From Natrarchaeobaculum aegyptiacum (lineage in GTDB: Archaea; Halobacteriota; Halobacteria; Halobacteriales; Natrialbaceae), in the NCBI RefSeq assembly GCF_002156705.1, contig NZ_CP019893.1:1302001-1366000 (forward strand): a stretch of 64,000 nucleotides of DNA, written 5' to 3'. Under the pieces are notes generated by a model that saw only the letters and a program-made list of their open reading frames with translations, was not told the origin of the DNA and ran no database searches. The translations under genes were made by a program, and so were the position numbers. Positions 1 to 6,796 of the stretch are shown one piece after another. Position 1 is the stretch's first letter. Each line of letters begins with the position of its first letter.

Positions 1-384
1 CTGGAATCGGTCGACGACCCACTCGGTGCCGCCGGGACGGCGCTCGTAGACGACCGACTGGTACTTTCGCAGACGGCGTTCGCCCAGAAAGTGGAGGATC
101 CAGTCGTACACCTCGCGCGGAACCGACGACTGGACCACGTCGGGGTTCGAGACGTCGATTGCCTCGAGTTGCTCGCGGTTCTCGGCGACGAACCGGCGTG
201 CAGCGGCGCGTTCGTCACCTGCGAGGTAGTAGATGGAGGTGAACTGGCCGCGGTACTCGGGCGGGACGTCGCTCGAGCGGTTCACGCGCAGGACGCGGAG
301 GGCGGCGCGTTCGTCGGGGGACAGCTGTGCGCGATCGATGTCGGTCCGGGGGCGATCACACAGCCGCTCGTATGGGGCGGTCAT
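1..384 (-). CDS. Unrecognised haloarchaeal protein, 3' end outside window
   Basis: This is the N-terminal 128 codons of a gene running off the left edge. The ATG at 384 is chosen because a TATA-like box lies about 30 nt upstream, as expected for a leaderless haloarchaeal transcript. The protein begins MTAPYERLCDRPRTDIDR and is rich in Arg, Asp and Glu. It has no signal peptide, no membrane segment and no motif I recognise. A pattern of alternating charged helices (residues 20-110) suggests a soluble cytoplasmic protein. No function is proposed. The antisense frame at 91-399 is judged a shadow because it lacks a promoter and a sensible composition. Confidence 0.6.
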   Translation of the reverse strand, partial: MTAPYERLCDRPRTDIDRAQLSPDERAALRVLRVNRSSDVPPEYRGQFTSIYYLAGDERAAARRFVAENREQLEAIDVSNPDVVQSSVPREVYDWILHFLGERRLRKYQSVVYERRPGGTEWVVDRFQ

Positions 385-411
385 CGGCACTGGTTGTAAC
401 CTCGATTGGTA

Positions 412-421
412 GTAACTATAA
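412..421 (-). promoter_or_regulatory. TATA-like promoter element of the partial gene
   Basis: On the minus strand the sequence reads GTTATAGTTA, centred about 32 nt upstream of the ATG at 384. This is the usual spacing for a leaderless archaeal promoter. A short inverted repeat GGTT-GT-AACC at 392-401 lies between the box and the start, near the expected transcription start, and could be an operator. Confidence 0.45.
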
Positions 422-586
422 CACTTCGACTTAACGCATTCTGTACTCGAAATTATATTATGCATTTCCCAGTGGTTTTATCCATAGGCTCGATGGTGGC
501 GAACGAAGCGTGAGGGGCGAGAATCGTAAAAGAGAGCCGATAACGAGTGAAACGGAAGACCGAACGGGAGAAATGACGGGACGACG

Positions 587-2725
587 CTACCTGACTTTCT
601 CGCCGACGTCGGCGTCACCGTGGGTCGTCAGCAGGTCGGCCTCCTCGCCTGCAGCCAGAATCATGCCGTTGGACTCGACGCCGAACAGTTCGGCGGGTTC
701 CATGTTCGCGAGCAGGACGCACTTTTCGCCCGGCAGTTCGCCGAGGTCGTGCAGTTGCTTGATTCCGGCGACGACCTGGCGGGTCTCGAAGCCGATGTCG
801 ACCTCGAGGCGAGCGAGGTCGTCTGCGCCGTCGATGCCCTCTGCGGTCTCGATTCGACCGACCCGGATGTCCAGGTCCTGAAAGTCCTCGAAGCTGATAC
901 GGTCCTCTGCGAGCGGCTCGAGGTCGGCTGCGTCTGTCATGTCGTCGGCTTCGTCCGCGGCGGTGTCGTCGCTTTCGGTTTCATCGTCGTCACCGTCCGC
1001 AGCCGCGGCGACGCGCTCTTGGAGTTTCGCGTTGAGTTCGTCGACACGGTCGTCTTCGATCTTCTCGAAGAGTTCACCGGGTTCGTCGAAGTTCCGTGGT
1101 GGCGCCTCGAGAGCGTCCTCGAGGTAGGCGTCGGCGATCTGGTCGTCCTCGCCGAGCTGTTCCCACAGGTTCTGGGCCTTGTCGGGCGTGATCGGCTCGA
1201 GGAGGACGGCGACGGCCTTGGCGATCTGGACGCAGTCGCGGATGACCTGCGCGGCGCGTTCGGGCTCGTCGTCGGTGAGCTTCCAGGGTTCGTTGCGCTG
1301 GATGTACTCGTTGCCAAACTGTGCGAGCTGGGTCGCCGCCTGACCGATCCCGCGGAGGTCGTAGTCGTTGACGGCCTCGCGAACCTCTTCGATCGCGCCG
1401 TTGATCCGGCTCTCGACTTCCGCGGAGACGGCTGCGTCGGGCGTTCCCTCGTAGTTCCGGTAGGCGAAGAGCAGCGAGCGGTACCAGAAGTTGCCGACGG
1501 TGCCGACGAGTTCGCCGTTGACCTTCTCCTGGAAGGCGTCCCAGGAGAAGTCCACGTCCTGCTGGAGACCGCCCGTGGTGGTCAGATAGTACCGCAGCAG
1601 GTCGGGATGGAAGCCCTCCTCGAGGTACTCTCTGGCCCAGATCGCCCGGTTTCGGCTGGTCGAGAGCCCCTTGCCATTGATCGTGATGAAGCCCGTCGCG
1701 GCGACGGCGCGCGGCGCGTTGTAGTCGGCGGCCTCGAGCATCGCGGGCCAGAAGATAGTGTGGTGCTGGATGATGTCGCGGCCGATGACGTGGACGATGT
1801 CGCCGTCCTCGCGCCAGACTCCCTGCCAGTCGTACTCCTCGATGCCGACGCGTTCGCTGTACTGCTTCGTCGAGGAGATGTACTCGATGGGTGCGTCGAC
1901 CCAGACGTAGAGCACGAGATCCTCCCCCACTCCGGCGGTTTCACCGCCTTCGTCTCGTTGCTCCTCCGGAGCAACGCTCTCCCCGGGATAATCGATCCCC
2001 CAGTCCATATCGCGGGTAATACACCAGTCCTGGAGGCCGTCCTCGATCCACTGGCGGGGCTGGTTGCGCGCGTTCGAGGTTCCCTCGAGGCCGTCGAGAA
2101 AGTCGGTGAGATACTCCTCGAACGCCGAGACCTCGAAGAACTTGTGGGCGCGCTCGCGGTACTCGGCGGGGTTGCCCGTGATCGTGCTCGTGGGATCTTC
2201 GACCTCACCCGGCTCGAGGTGGCGCTGACAGCCCTCGTCACACTCGTCGCCGCGGGCAGCCTCGCCGCAGTAGGGGCAGGTGCCGACGACGTAGCGGTCG
2301 GGGAGGTACTGGTCGGCGTCGGGGTCGTAGGCGACCTGGATCTCCTTCTCGTAGACGTAGCCCTCCTCGTCCAGCGTGCGGACGATCTCCTGGGTGATCG
2401 CGGTGTTCGTCTCGTCGTGGGTGTGGCCGTAGTTGTCGAAGTCGACGTTGAACTGCGGGAACGTCTCCTCGTACTGCTCGTGCCACTCGAGGGCGAACTC
2501 CTCCGGGTCGACGCCCTCCTCCTCGGCGTTGACGGCGACGGGCGTGCCGTGCATGTCGGAGCCGCTGACGTAGGCGACCTGCTGGCCGAGCGTGCGCAGT
2601 GCGCGCGTGAACGCGTCCGCGCCGATGTAGCCACGGAGGTGCCCGATGTGCAGGTCGCCGTTGGCGTAGGGCAACCCGCAGGTCACCACCGCGGGGCGGT
2701 CCGTCGGGAAGTCGTCTGTGCTCAT
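587..2725 (-). CDS. metG: Methionyl-tRNA synthetase (MetG)
   Basis: Charges tRNA-Met with methionine in the cytoplasm, for initiation and elongation. The 712-residue protein has the class I HIGH motif (GDLHIGHLRGY, near residue 25), a zinc knuckle (CPYCGEAARGDECDEGC), a KMSKS-type loop (GKGLSTS) and a C-terminal EMAPII/Trbp111-like tRNA-binding domain over the last ~100 residues, after an acidic linker. The ATG at 2725 is chosen because HIGH follows at the usual distance; 34 extra in-frame codons upstream are Arg-rich and implausible. A TTTTACG-like box lies about 27 nt upstream. An unusual acidic insertion at about residues 249-266 is encoded by two perfect DNA palindromes (separate entry). 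Confidence 0.97.
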   Translation of the reverse strand: MSTDDFPTDRPAVVTCGLPYANGDLHIGHLRGYIGADAFTRALRTLGQQVAYVSGSDMHGTPVAVNAEEEGVDPEEFALEWHEQYEETFPQFNVDFDNYGHTHDETNTAITQEIVRTLDEEGYVYEKEIQVAYDPDADQYLPDRYVVGTCPYCGEAARGDECDEGCQRHLEPGEVEDPTSTITGNPAEYRERAHKFFEVSAFEEYLTDFLDGLEGTSNARNQPRQWIEDGLQDWCITRDMDWGIDYPGESVAPEEQRDEGGETAGVGEDLVLYVWVDAPIEYISSTKQYSERVGIEEYDWQGVWREDGDIVHVIGRDIIQHHTIFWPAMLEAADYNAPRAVAATGFITINGKGLSTSRNRAIWAREYLEEGFHPDLLRYYLTTTGGLQQDVDFSWDAFQEKVNGELVGTVGNFWYRSLLFAYRNYEGTPDAAVSAEVESRINGAIEEVREAVNDYDLRGIGQAATQLAQFGNEYIQRNEPWKLTDDEPERAAQVIRDCVQIAKAVAVLLEPITPDKAQNLWEQLGEDDQIADAYLEDALEAPPRNFDEPGELFEKIEDDRVDELNAKLQERVAAAADGDDDETESDDTAADEADDMTDAADLEPLAEDRISFEDFQDLDIRVGRIETAEGIDGADDLARLEVDIGFETRQVVAGIKQLHDLGELPGEKCVLLANMEPAELFGVESNGMILAAGEEADLLTTHGDADVGEKVR
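1934..1976 (-). repeat. Two adjacent palindromes inserted in frame in metG
   Basis: Positions 1956-1976 form a perfect 9+3+9 inverted repeat (CGTTGCTCC-TCC-GGAGCAACG) and 1934-1948 a perfect 6+3+6 one (GGCGGT-TTC-ACCGCC). Both lie inside metG and encode residues of about 251-264 (VAPEEQ and GGETA). The flanking protein reads directly from DYPGE into EDLVLYVWVDAPIEY, which in most MetRS proteins I know is nearly continuous. The segment therefore looks like an extra loop of about 18 residues made of structured DNA. Confidence 0.7.
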
Positions 2726-2982
2726 ACTCCCACACTGTCGCTGCCGGGCGTAAAACCCGCCGGTTTTCGTTGCAGGCGGCGTCGACCCACCGCGACGGGC
2801 CGCTGGCTCGACACTCGACGATCGCACTCGACACTCGAGCCGTCGTCACCGCTCGCGGCCCACTGTGTCCTCTCGAGTCTCCGACGCTCCGCCGTCAAGT
2901 AAGCGAACGCTACTGGGCGCAAACGCAGATTGTCGCCGGAGACGGTCGTGTGACATTTTTCCACCTGGTCTCGAGGGGTCGG

Positions 2983-4353
2983 ATGATGGGCCTCGCTGAT
3001 TCGCCTCGTGAGACGTGGGCGACGCGCCTCGGATTCATCTTCGCGGCCGTCGGGAGCGCGGTCGGTCTCGGGAACATCTGGCGGTTCCCGTTCCAGGTCG
3101 GGCAGGAAGGCGGCGCGGCGTTCCTGTTGATCTACCTGCTGTTCATCGCCCTGATCGGCTTCCCCGCGATGCTCGTCGAGTTCGTCGTCGGCCGGTACAC
3201 CGAACGGAATCCCGTCGGCGCGCTGAAAGCGGTCGGCGGCGGTGCCTGGAAATACGTCGGCTGGGTCTTCATCGCCACCGGTTTCGTGATCCTCTCGTAC
3301 TACAGCGTCGTCGCCGGATGGACGATCCGCTACGCCATACTGGGGCTCCAGGACGGCTACCTCGCCGACGCCGGCGAGGCAGAAGCCCAGTTCGTCGACC
3401 TCGCGAGCGGGCTCGACGCCATCCTCTTGCACGCCGTTTTCATGGCCATCGTTATCGCCATCGTCGCCTACGGCATCCAGCGCGGAATCGAACTCGCGGT
3501 GAAGGTGATGGTCCCCGCGATCATCGTCATCACCGTCGGTCTGGCGGTCTACGCCTTCACGCTCGAGGGTGCGAGTGAGGCCTACACCTACTACCTCTCG
3601 CCCGAGTGGGGCGTCATCGCCACCGAGTGGACGAGCATCCTCCCCTCGGCGGCAGGGCAGGCCTTCTTCACGCTCTCGCTGGGGATGGGCGTGATGATCA
3701 CCTACGCCTCCTATCTCGGCGAAGATCGGAACCTCGCCGAAGACGGCGCGATCGTCATCGGCTTCGACACCCTGATCGCCTTCGTCACCGGCCTCATCGT
3801 CTTCCCCATCCTCTTCACCGCCGGCGTCGATCCCGCAGATCCCGGTGCCGGTGCCATCTTCGTCTCGCTGGCGGCCGCCTTCGGCGACCTCACGCTCGGC
3901 TGGCTCGTCGGCTTCGTCTTCTTCGCCACCGTCGCCATCGCCGCCCTCTCGAGTGCCATCTCCCTGATGGAGGTCGTCGTCTCCTACGCCATCGACGAAC
4001 GCGGCATCCAGCGCCGGAACGCCGCGTTCGTGATCGGTGGCGGAATGTTCATACTCGGGATTCCCTCGGCGACCGACCTCGTGTTGCTCGACCTCTTCGA
4101 TCTGTTCGCCGACCAGATACTGCTCGTCTTCGGCGGCCTCATGCTGATGATCCTCGTCGGCTGGGCCCGGTCGCAGATCGCCGTCGAGGAACTCTCACTC
4201 GGGATCGGCGACCTCGGCAGCCTCGGCACCGCCTGGATCTGGGCCGTCAGGATTCCCGTGATCCTCGTTCTGATCGTCGCGCTCGTACTCGGGATTCTGG
4301 AATACGTCGACTTCCTCACCGGACCGTTCGCGGAGTGGGTCGGGGATCTCTGA
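2983..4353 (+). CDS. Neurotransmitter:sodium symporter (SNF) family transporter
   Basis: A sodium-coupled secondary transporter of the NSS/LeuT family in the cytoplasmic membrane, likely importing an amino acid or similar organic solute. The protein is ~456 residues. The family signature GSAVGLGNIWRFPF lies near residue 25 in TM1, and about 11-12 hydrophobic segments follow, ending in FAEWVGDL. Starts at 2983 or 2986 (MMGLADSPRE) place the cytoplasmic N-terminal Trp/Arg gate at the usual position. A longer in-frame extension back to 2770 is rejected because it is Arg-rich and unlike the family. The substrate cannot be read from sequence. Repeat copy A begins 21 nt after the stop codon. Confidence 0.92.
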   Translation: MMGLADSPRETWATRLGFIFAAVGSAVGLGNIWRFPFQVGQEGGAAFLLIYLLFIALIGFPAMLVEFVVGRYTERNPVGALKAVGGGAWKYVGWVFIATGFVILSYYSVVAGWTIRYAILGLQDGYLADAGEAEAQFVDLASGLDAILLHAVFMAIVIAIVAYGIQRGIELAVKVMVPAIIVITVGLAVYAFTLEGASEAYTYYLSPEWGVIATEWTSILPSAAGQAFFTLSLGMGVMITYASYLGEDRNLAEDGAIVIGFDTLIAFVTGLIVFPILFTAGVDPADPGAGAIFVSLAAAFGDLTLGWLVGFVFFATVAIAALSSAISLMEVVVSYAIDERGIQRRNAAFVIGGGMFILGIPSATDLVLLDLFDLFADQILLVFGGLMLMILVGWARSQIAVEELSLGIGDLGSLGTAWIWAVRIPVILVLIVALVLGILEYVDFLTGPFAEWVGDL

Positions 4354-4374
4354 ACCACCTCGGCTATCGTAACA

Positions 4375-4438
4375 ACTGCAACGATTCACACACTGATCGC
4401 CGATCCGTCTGGCGATCAGGTGTGCACTGACGTGCAGT
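4375..4438. repeat. 64-nt structured intergenic repeat, copy A
   Basis: Outer stem ACTGCA (4375-4380) pairs with TGCAGT (4433-4438). Inside are two 8-nt unpaired flanks, then an inner stem CACACTGATCGCC (4389-4401) pairing with GGCGATCAGGTGTG (4411-4424) with one bulged G and a 9-nt loop. The same 64-nt layout recurs at 52419 and 61453. Just outside, CTATCGTA and TACTGTAG could extend the hairpin weakly. The copy lies directly after the symporter stop codon, so it may be a 3' UTR structure or a mobile palindrome. Confidence 0.8.
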
Positions 4439-4494
4439 GGCTACTGTAGTCGCCTCTCACCCCTATCGAGGTTCTGTCGGAATCGGGTATATTA

Positions 4495-4680
4495 TGTGAA
4501 CTACCCAACCCTACCGCGCTCGGGCTTACCCAGCCCTCGCTTGTCGAGGATGGGGCTTCCTGTTTCTGTGTCGGAACTTGCAGGAACAGATCCCACAGTG
4601 GTTCCAGACTCCGCAGGCGATTTCCCTTTACGGGCAGTTCGGAGTGTCCCACTCCTACCGATTCGACACCCGGCTACAAC
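4495..4680 (-). mobile_element. Relic of an IS200/IS605-family (tnpB/IS1341-type) 3' end
   Basis: Read on the minus strand, this stretch resembles the last ~50 codons of a haloarchaeal TnpB. It contains an ESGTTVGSVPASSDTETGSP-like tail, then a GC-rich stretch ending in a gtagttcac-type terminus at about 4495-4507, as I remember for the right ends of such elements. No RuvC core, zinc ribbon or tnpA is present, so only the 3' terminal part survives. The rest of 4354-4840 holds repeat copy A and AT-richer DNA (4690-4790) without a recognisable gene. The identification rests on remembered family resemblance. Confidence 0.5.
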
Positions 4681-4840
4681 CGCCGTTGCAGGCTTCTTGT
4701 CACGTTTGAACAACGCCGGAAGCATGGTGAGCGCCTTACTTTCTGGTAATTGTGGGGGAATTTTGGGAAGTATTCTCGAGCGATTCCTGGCCGAGGTGTA
4801 TCGAGACGGCGACGCAGAACCCATCCACCTCCCGAATCGA

Positions 4841-5152
4841 CTAGTCGACGCTCCAGACGTCCACCAGAATGCCGAATCGACCGCCGAGGAGGGCTATCAC
4901 GCCGAGGCCGCCGAAGACGACGACGGCGACAAGCGTCGCCATCCCACCGAGGTCGAGGATAACGGCGACGGCGGCGACCACCCAGGCGAGCCAGCCAAGC
5001 GCTTCCCACGGCCGCCCACCGTAGAGCCGCCAGACAGACAGCGACAGCAAGAACCCACCGAACGCTGCGGTCACGAGCAGCGGCTCGAGTGCCGTCGTCG
5101 AGAGGGCGAGCAGCGAGATGCCGACGATCGCAACCGTGTCGATCCGGTCCAT
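4841..5152 (-). CDS. Small haloarchaeal membrane protein, unknown function
   Basis: A 103-residue protein beginning MDRIDTVAIVGISLLAL with three to four hydrophobic segments (about residues 5-22, 28-45, 55-72 and 75-95). The few loops contain WRLYGGRPWEALGW. The ATG at 5152 is preferred over a longer in-frame extension to 5332 because that extension is Cys/Arg/Ser-rich and overlaps the neighbouring gene. No family is recognised with certainty. It lies 55 nt downstream of the DUF2892-like gene on the same strand, so the two could be cotranscribed. It is probably an integral membrane protein. Confidence 0.6.
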   Translation of the reverse strand: MDRIDTVAIVGISLLALSTTALEPLLVTAAFGGFLLSLSVWRLYGGRPWEALGWLAWVVAAVAVILDLGGMATLVAVVVFGGLGVIALLGGRFGILVDVWSVD

Positions 5153-5207
5153 CGACTGCAGGAACTCGGCGTGTGGGAAAACGTGTGTCGGTTCCGCGTC
5201 AGGGCGA

Positions 5208-5426
5208 CTACTGGCCGCCGCAGGTGTCGACTCCCAGCAGCGAGTACAGCGGACACAGTCGCATCGTTCCGGTTCCCAGTAATACGAGCCCGACGAGTAG
5301 CGCACCGACGGCAGCGGTCGTTCCGACGGCAATCACCTCGAGAAACGCTACGAGGCCAACGACGACGAGGACGACGCCGAGTGCGACTCGAACCAGGCGG
5401 TCGATCGAACAGACGTTCGGTTCCAT
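5208..5426 (-). CDS. DUF2892 (YgaP-like transmembrane) small protein
   Basis: A 72-residue protein starting MEPNVCSIDRLVRVALGVVL. It has two transmembrane helices (about residues 11-30 and 34-52) and ends in the conserved CPLYSLLGVDTCG tail. This is the usual layout of the DUF2892 / YgaP-like domain, which is often linked to rhodanese or sulfur metabolism, although no rhodanese gene is adjacent here. The N-terminal N-x-C/G-x-x-DR-x-x-R motif and the two tail cysteines are intact. The ATG at 5426 gives the normal family length. A second, frameshifted member lies at 48911-49113. Confidence 0.85.
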   Translation of the reverse strand: MEPNVCSIDRLVRVALGVVLVVVGLVAFLEVIAVGTTAAVGALLVGLVLLGTGTMRLCPLYSLLGVDTCGGQ

Positions 5427-5524
5427 GTGCGAGGACACCGCCGTTCGGGCAATAGGTCGACTGGTTCGGTTCTCGAACCAGCGAGGGAAGAAAACCACGA
5501 CGGGTCGCAGGGTCCGGTGATCGC

Positions 5525-6610
5525 TCAGTCGTCGGCGACGACCGGCACGCTGGCGCGCACCTCGAGTCGGTCCAGATCGGCGACGAAGGCAGCGAGCATC
5601 TTCCGGGTGACGTGGGGCATGCAGACGACCCGGAGTTCGCCGGTGGCGGTCCGGGAGATGCGCCAGCCACGCCCACGGAGCGCGTCGAACGTCGACCGGG
5701 GGACGTCCGCGGCGACGAGCGGCAGCGTGGGATCGACGACCTCGTAGCCGCGCTTCTCGAGGGCGTCTGCGAGCCACTCGGCGTTGTTCTGGGAGCGAAC
5801 GTACTGGGTTCGGTAGCCGCCCGGCCACAGCTCCTCCATCGCGGCGACGGCGCTGGCGACGCCCGCACCCGACCGGGTGCCGGTCAGGGTCGCCTGCGAG
5901 GTCGACTCGAGATAGGGCGTGTCCACGGCGAGTTCGTCCAGCAGGTCACTCGAGCGGACGAGCAACCCGCCGGCGGGGACGGCGGCCTGTCCCATCTTGT
6001 GGGGGTCGATCGCCATCGTGTCGATCGGCGCGTGGGCGAAGTTCCACTCGTAGTCCGTAAAGGGGAGGACGAACCCACCCCAGGCGGCGTCGACGTGGCA
6101 GGTCGCGCCCACCTCGTGGGCAATTTCGGCGAGTTCGGGGATGGGATCGACCCGGCCGTACTCGGTCGTGCCGGCGACGCCAACGACGGCGGCGGTGTCG
6201 TCGTCGACGCAGGCCCGGACGGCCTCGAGGTCGGCCCGGTGGTCCTCGTCAGTCGGCACGATCCGCAACTCGATCTCGAGGAGGTCGGCCGCTTTGCGGA
6301 AGCTGAAGTGGCCCGACTCGGGCATCACGACGTTCGGCCGGTCGGTATCGGCGCGTTCGCGGGCGATCCGCATCGCCTGGATGTTGGCTTCGGTCCCGCC
6401 GCTTGCGAGGTAGCCCGCAGGCTCTTCGAGACCGGCGATCTCGCCGAGGATAGCGATGGCGTCGTCCTCGAGTGCCGAAATAGTCGGGTAGGTTCCGGGG
6501 TCACCGGGATTGGTCGCGAGAAACCGTTCGGCCGCCTCGCGAGCGACCGGGTGTGGCTCCGTGCACATCGAGGAGAGCACCCGATCGAACGCCTGCGGCT
6601 CCGCTTGCAT
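5525..6610 (-). CDS. mfnA: PLP-dependent L-aspartate/L-tyrosine decarboxylase (MfnA)
   Basis: A group II PLP decarboxylase of ~361 residues, the usual MfnA length. In haloarchaea, which lack methanofuran, this family most likely makes beta-alanine from aspartate for coenzyme A. Visible features are the [11 protein letters not shown] segment, the [11 protein letters not shown] region, HVDAAWGG (Asp contacting the PLP ring) and the Schiff-base lysine in DPHKMGQ. The ATG at 6610 (MQAEPQAF) is chosen over an upstream extension to 6775 because it gives the standard N-terminus and AT-rich DNA follows immediately upstream. It is a soluble cytoplasmic enzyme. Confidence 0.92.
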   Translation of the reverse strand: MQAEPQAFDRVLSSMCTEPHPVAREAAERFLATNPGDPGTYPTISALEDDAIAILGEIAGLEEPAGYLASGGTEANIQAMRIARERADTDRPNVVMPESGHFSFRKAADLLEIELRIVPTDEDHRADLEAVRACVDDDTAAVVGVAGTTEYGRVDPIPELAEIAHEVGATCHVDAAWGGFVLPFTDYEWNFAHAPIDTMAIDPHKMGQAAVPAGGLLVRSSDLLDELAVDTPYLESTSQATLTGTRSGAGVASAVAAMEELWPGGYRTQYVRSQNNAEWLADALEKRGYEVVDPTLPLVAADVPRSTFDALRGRGWRISRTATGELRVVCMPHVTRKMLAAFVADLDRLEVRASVPVVADD

Positions 6611-6796
6611 ACCACGGGGAAAGATCATCAACGGCTTAGTACTTGCGTTTGTCCGTCGCATACTGGCACGGAACCAACCGACGCGGAGCCCAATTCGGCC
6701 TGTCAGAACCGATGTCCCATCACGGGAGCCCACAGCAACGCGATCACGGAAACTGCCTCGCAGGGAAGGGGCCACAGAAATCGAGACCCTGAAAGC

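Noticed and set aside
620-2902. 760-codon open frame on the plus strand, antisense to metG
   Set aside because: High-GC antisense shadow; metG on the minus strand has full MetRS motifs, while the antisense product lacks any motif and has a skewed Val/Asp/Leu composition.
4375-4438. Treating the 64-nt repeat as an ordinary rho-independent terminator
   Set aside because: No run of T follows the hairpin, copy B is between divergent gene starts, and the internal-loop geometry is conserved beyond what a terminator needs.
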